From Streptomyces sp. DvalAA-43 (GTDB lineage Bacteria > Actinomycetota > Actinomycetes > Streptomycetales > Streptomycetaceae), in contig NZ_FMBW01000049.1 in NCBI RefSeq assembly GCF_900091725.1, positions 33,850 through 97,849 of the forward strand: a stretch of 64,000 nucleotides of DNA, in the 5' to 3' direction. A program made the position numbers and the translations under genes. Shown one piece after another: positions 61,378 to 64,000 of this stretch. Every line of letters starts with the position of its first letter. Position 1 is the stretch's first letter. The notes under the pieces are model-generated. The model made no database searches. It was not told the origin of the DNA and was given only the letters and a program-made list of their open reading frames with translations.

Positions 61378-61935
61378 TCAGGAGGCGGGGAGGATCTCCC
61401 GCAGCAGGCCGGTGGTCACATCGAAGACGAAGCCGCGGATGTCATCGGTGTGCAGCAGGAACGGCGAGGTACGCACGCGCTGCATCGACTGCCGTACGTC
61501 CTGGTCGGCGTCCTTGTACGCCTCGACCGCCCAGACCGGACGCTGGCCGACCTCGGCCTCCAGTTCCTGGCGGAATTCCTCGGTGATCGATTCCAGGCCG
61601 CAGTTGGTGTGGTGAATGAGTATGACGCTGCGCGTGCCGAGGGCCCGCTGGCTGATGGTCAGCGAACGGATCACGTCGTCGGTGACCACGCCGCCCGCGT
61701 TGCGGATGGTGTGGCAGTCGCCGAGGGCCAGGCCGAGGGCGTCGTGCAGGTCGAGCCGGGCGTCCATGCAGGCGACCACGGCGACACGCAGCACGGGCTT
61801 GGCGTCCATGCCCGGGTCTTCGAATTCGGCGGCGTACCGGACGTTCGCCTCGACGAGGCGATCGGTGACCGTGCTCCCGGTGAGGGTCCGGTCGGTCGTG
61901 GAGGGCCCGGCGGGGGAGTGCGCAGAAGTCGACAT
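61378..61935 (-). CDS. beta-class carbonic anhydrase
   Basis: The 185-residue enzyme interconverts carbon dioxide and bicarbonate. Zinc ligands are C56 (VACMDAR, with D58 and R60 as the gate pair), H109 and C112 (HHTNCG). ATG 61935 begins MSTSAHS. It resembles the short carbonic-anhydrase-like proteins of M. tuberculosis. It is divergent from the dcw genes. Confidence 0.92.
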   Translation of the reverse strand: MSTSAHSPAGPSTTDRTLTGSTVTDRLVEANVRYAAEFEDPGMDAKPVLRVAVVACMDARLDLHDALGLALGDCHTIRNAGGVVTDDVIRSLTISQRALGTRSVILIHHTNCGLESITEEFRQELEAEVGQRPVWAVEAYKDADQDVRQSMQRVRTSPFLLHTDDIRGFVFDVTTGLLREILPAS

Positions 61936-62001
61936 GGATATGACGTTAGCTCCCGCACCTGCTCACGTCGTGCTGTGGGAAGGGACAAAGAACGTCAACG
62001 G

Positions 62002-62028
62002 GGCTTGTTGTGAGGTAACCCACAAGCC
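62002..62028. promoter_or_regulatory. inverted repeat in the rsmH upstream region
   Basis: GGCTTGT (62002-62008) and ACAAGCC (62022-62028) flank a 13-nt centre, and the inner sequence TTGTGAGGTAACCCACAA is nearly symmetric too. It could be an operator of the 381-bp divergent gap. No mraZ gene, the usual regulator here in many bacteria, is present. Confidence 0.4.
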
Positions 62029-62134
62029 TCGCAGTTGTTGGTTCGAGCGGGTGAACAGGGGGCGGGGCGACGCGCAGCCGGGTTGATTGATCGGGAATCG
62101 ATCGAATGGCAGGGTGGACTAAAGTGACGGGAAG

Positions 62135-62163
62135 TTACCGACACCCTGCACATTCCGTAGATT
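62135..62163 (+). promoter_or_regulatory. probable vegetative promoter of the dcw cluster
   Basis: TTACCG (62135-62140) and TAGATT (62158-62163) are separated by 17 bp, leaving a leader of about 145 nt before rsmH. The leader holds no gene I can support. Confidence 0.55.
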
Positions 62164-62316
62164 TCCCCTGTGTGTGCGGCGTACGTACGGGCCCGGCCCT
62201 CTCCCGCTCGCCGGTCGGCCGGCGCCCCTTCCCCGGCGCCTGCCGACCTCCCCTTCTGAGCGGGCGGGGACCAGGCCGTACGTGCGGCCACACGTGACCT
62301 GAGCCTGAGAGGGCGC

Positions 62317-63282
62317 ATGAGCCAGACCCGACACGTCCCGGTGATGCTCCAGCGGTGCCTGGACCTGTTGGCCCCGGCTCTGGAGGCGCCGGGACCACAG
62401 GCGCCCGTGGTCGTCGACTGCACCCTCGGTCTCGGCGGACACAGCGAGGCACTGCTCTCCGCCTTCCCGTCCGTGCGCCTGATCGCGCTGGACCGGGACA
62501 AGGAGGCGCTGCGGCTCTCCGGCGAGCGGCTCGCCCCGTACGGCGACCGGGCCACCCTGGTGCACGCCGTCTACGACGAACTGCCCGAGGTGCTCGACAG
62601 GCTCGGCACCCCGAAGGTCCAGGGCGTCCTGTTCGACCTCGGCGTCTCCTCCATGCAGCTGGACGAGGCGGACCGCGGATTCGCGTACGCCCAGGACGCC
62701 CCGCTCGACATGCGCATGGACCAGACGACCGGCATCGGCGCGGCCGAGGTGCTCAACACCTATCCGCCGGGCGAGCTGGTCCGGATCCTGCGGGCGTACG
62801 GCGAGGAGAAGCAGGCCAAACGGATCGTCTCCGCGATCGTGCGCGAGCGCGAGAAGGAGCCGTTCAGCAACAGCGCCCGGCTCGTCGAGCTGATCCGCGA
62901 CTCGCTGCCCCAGGCCGCCAAGCGCACCGGCGGCAACCCCGCCAAGCGGACCTTCCAGGCGCTGCGCATCGAGGTCAACGGCGAGCTCACCGTCCTGGAG
63001 CGGGCCATTCCGGCCGCCGTGCGGAGCCTCGCGGTCGGCGGCCGCATCGCCGTCCTCTCGTACCACTCGCTGGAGGACCGGCTGGTCAAGCAGGTGTTCG
63101 CGGCGGGCGCCGCCACCACGGCGCCGCCCGGTCTGCCGGTCGTCCCCGAGCGCTACCAGCCCCGGCTGAAGCTGCTGACCCGCGGCGCGGAGCTGCCCAC
63201 GGAGGAGGAGGTCGCCGAGAACCGGCGCGCCGCCCCCGCCCGGCTGCGCGGCGCCCAGCGGATCCGCGAGGAGGAACGATGA
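62317..63282 (+). CDS. rsmH: 16S rRNA (cytosine1402-N4)-methyltransferase
   Basis: The 321-residue MraW enzyme methylates N4 of C1402 in the ribosomal decoding site. VVDCTLGLGGHSEALL, ALDRDKEALRLS, GVLFDLGVSSMQLDEADRGFAYAQDAPLDMRMD and RIAVLSYHSLEDRLVK are diagnostic. ATG 62317 follows GAGAGG. It is the first gene of the dcw cluster here and ends in an ATGA overlap with a tiny ORF leading to ftsL. Confidence 0.95.
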   Translation: MSQTRHVPVMLQRCLDLLAPALEAPGPQAPVVVDCTLGLGGHSEALLSAFPSVRLIALDRDKEALRLSGERLAPYGDRATLVHAVYDELPEVLDRLGTPKVQGVLFDLGVSSMQLDEADRGFAYAQDAPLDMRMDQTTGIGAAEVLNTYPPGELVRILRAYGEEKQAKRIVSAIVREREKEPFSNSARLVELIRDSLPQAAKRTGGNPAKRTFQALRIEVNGELTVLERAIPAAVRSLAVGGRIAVLSYHSLEDRLVKQVFAAGAATTAPPGLPVVPERYQPRLKLLTRGAELPTEEEVAENRRAAPARLRGAQRIREEER

Positions 63283-63335
63283 GCGTCGGGCGTCCGGGGC
63301 CCCGGACAACGGTGAGGCACGGGGCGGCGCGGTGA
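63279..63335 (+). CDS. 18-codon linking ORF between rsmH and ftsL
   Basis: The ATG at 63279 overlaps the rsmH stop (ATGA) and has an excellent ribosome site (GAGGAGGAACG). It encodes MSVGRPGPRTTVRHGAAR and stops at TGA 63333-63335, which overlaps the ftsL GTG start (GTGA). It may relay ribosomes from rsmH to ftsL, or its peptide may have no role of its own. Confidence 0.5.
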   Translation: MSVGRPGPRTTVRHGAAR

Positions 63336-63976
63336 GCGGACCGGTCGGACAGTTGAGAGGGCGCGCCGCGCGGCTCGTCCGGCTGATGCCGTCCGGGCCC
63401 AGCAACGCGGCCCGTACGCCCTTCGTCCTGCTGGTCGTGGTGCTGCTCGGCGGCGGCCTGATCACGCTCCTGGTGCTCAACTCGGCCCTCAACGAAGGAT
63501 CGTTCAGGCTGAGCGAGCTGAAGAAGCGGACCACCGGGCTCACCGACGAGCAGCAGGCCCTCCAGCACGACGTCGACAACTACTCCAAGCCGGACGCCCT
63601 GGAGCGGCGGGCCCGCGAACTGGGCATGGTGCCCGGCGGCAGCCCCGCCTTCCTGAACCCGAACGGCACGGTCCGCGGCGTACCGGCCGAGACCACCGCC
63701 GAGCCCACTCCCACCCCGCCTCCGCCGAAGAGCAGCCCGCCGGTGGCGCCCGCCGCGACCGCATCCGCCACGACCACGCCCGGCGCGACCGCGTCCACAT
63801 CCGCTGCCGGCGCCCTGCCCCCGGCCACCGTCCCGGTCGCGCCCTCTCCATCGGCAGCGGCCTCGGCGGCCTCGCTCGGCCAGCCGGGCGCCGCCGCGAC
63901 GCCCAGCACCTTCGCGCCCCCGTCCGCCGGGGCGCTCACCCCGGCAGACCAGCCCTCGACGAGCCCCGGCAGGTGA
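63332..63976 (+). CDS. ftsL: septum formation protein FtsL
   Basis: The 214-residue bitopic protein has one transmembrane helix (about 29-51, TPFVLLVVVLLGGGLITLLVL), a short extracytoplasmic coiled coil (LSELKKRTTGLTDEQQALQHDVDNYSKPDALERRARELGMVPGG) and a long Pro/Ala/Thr-rich tail. It helps assemble the FtsQLB division complex. GTG 63332 has only a weak ribosome site, so it may rely on coupling through the small upstream ORF. It precedes ftsI by 4 bp. Confidence 0.88.
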   Translation: MSGPVGQLRGRAARLVRLMPSGPSNAARTPFVLLVVVLLGGGLITLLVLNSALNEGSFRLSELKKRTTGLTDEQQALQHDVDNYSKPDALERRARELGMVPGGSPAFLNPNGTVRGVPAETTAEPTPTPPPPKSSPPVAPAATASATTTPGATASTSAAGALPPATVPVAPSPSAAASAASLGQPGAAATPSTFAPPSAGALTPADQPSTSPGR

Positions 63977-63980
63977 CGCA

Positions 63981-64000
63981 GTGCCGCCCAAGGATCCACC
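63981..64000 (+). CDS. ftsI: N-terminal start of FtsI (penicillin-binding protein), partial
   Basis: GTG 63981, 4 bp after ftsL, reads VPPKDP before the window ends. In Streptomyces and Mycobacterium the gene after ftsL is ftsI/pbpB, the septal transpeptidase. The call rests on position. Confidence 0.5.

Noticed and set aside
62029..62052. Second T-arm-like sequence (GTTGGTTCGAGC)
   Set aside because: No cloverleaf can be folded from the flanking bases.

Overview
This window looks like a contiguous piece of a Streptomyces-type actinobacterial chromosome core. GC content is very high, third codon positions are almost always G or C, and GTG starts are common. Recognisable Streptomyces genes include the MacRS two-component pair, a PkaF-type PASTA kinase and a HEPN_SAV_6107 protein. 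I see no insertion sequences, phage genes, CRISPR arrays, rRNA or tRNA. About sixty protein genes fill almost the whole window.

Layout. 1-5050: end of a probable L,D-transpeptidase, an orphan receiver protein, then ctaE-qcrCAB (respiratory complexes IV and III). 5100-9040: trpD; a SAM-IV riboswitch in front of a class V aminotransferase; a stand-alone Lrp/AsnC ligand-binding domain coupled to a rhomboid protease. 9200-14700: zinc ribbon, NYN protein, two NlpC/P60 hydrolases (the first behind a ydaO-like leader) and a lipoprotein metalloprotease. 14650-28750: GT87 mannosyltransferase, PimB-type mannosyltransferase, acyl-CoA ligase, phosphoesterase, SRPBCC protein, ArsA-like protein, glucokinase, alpha/beta hydrolase, PlsC, and MacS-MacR. 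28900-33450: 2-hydroxyacid dehydrogenase, fused anthranilate synthase controlled by a trp attenuator, and class II DAHP synthase. 33550-38670: iron genes (bfd, bfr), a molybdopterin oxidoreductase, a His-rich membrane protein behind a CsoR-like site, nfo and the PASTA kinase. 38780-46550: thiOSG with a TPP riboswitch, a flavoprotein reductase, a secreted PNGase A-like protein, an Rv2175c-type DNA-binding protein, thiE and metF. 46600-55905: a Tyr/Gln-rich membrane protein, a CrtI-like oxidoreductase, DUF4126, an ABC/YhgE/TetR operon with its operator, a HEPN protein, a methyltransferase and DUF3040. 56200-64000: MoxR-DUF58-transglutaminase operon, carbonic anhydrase, and the start of the dcw cell-division cluster (rsmH, ftsL, ftsI).

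From general knowledge, many of these genes fall in the same order as the Mycobacterium tuberculosis stretch Rv2196 (qcrB) down to Rv2163c (pbpB). The window is therefore an old actinobacterial neighbourhood joining respiration, phosphatidylinositol mannoside-type lipid synthesis, aromatic biosynthesis and cell division, with Streptomyces-specific genes inserted.

The most interesting signals are regulatory. They include a leaderless trp leader peptide with three Trp codons, a SAM-IV riboswitch with a downstream mini-ORF, a shortened ydaO-like element, and a TPP riboswitch. There is also a perfect CsoR-like operator before a His-rich DUF4396 protein, a 26-bp palindrome before a degenerate ABC/YhgE operon, and an 18-codon ORF joining rsmH to ftsL through ATGA and GTGA overlaps. 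A recurring promoter layout puts a TAnnnT box exactly 7 nt before the start codon. I did not find a clearly new multi-gene system. The candidates closest to one are the CsoR/DUF4396 unit, the degenerate-ATPase/YhgE/TetR operon and the rsmH-ftsL relay ORF.
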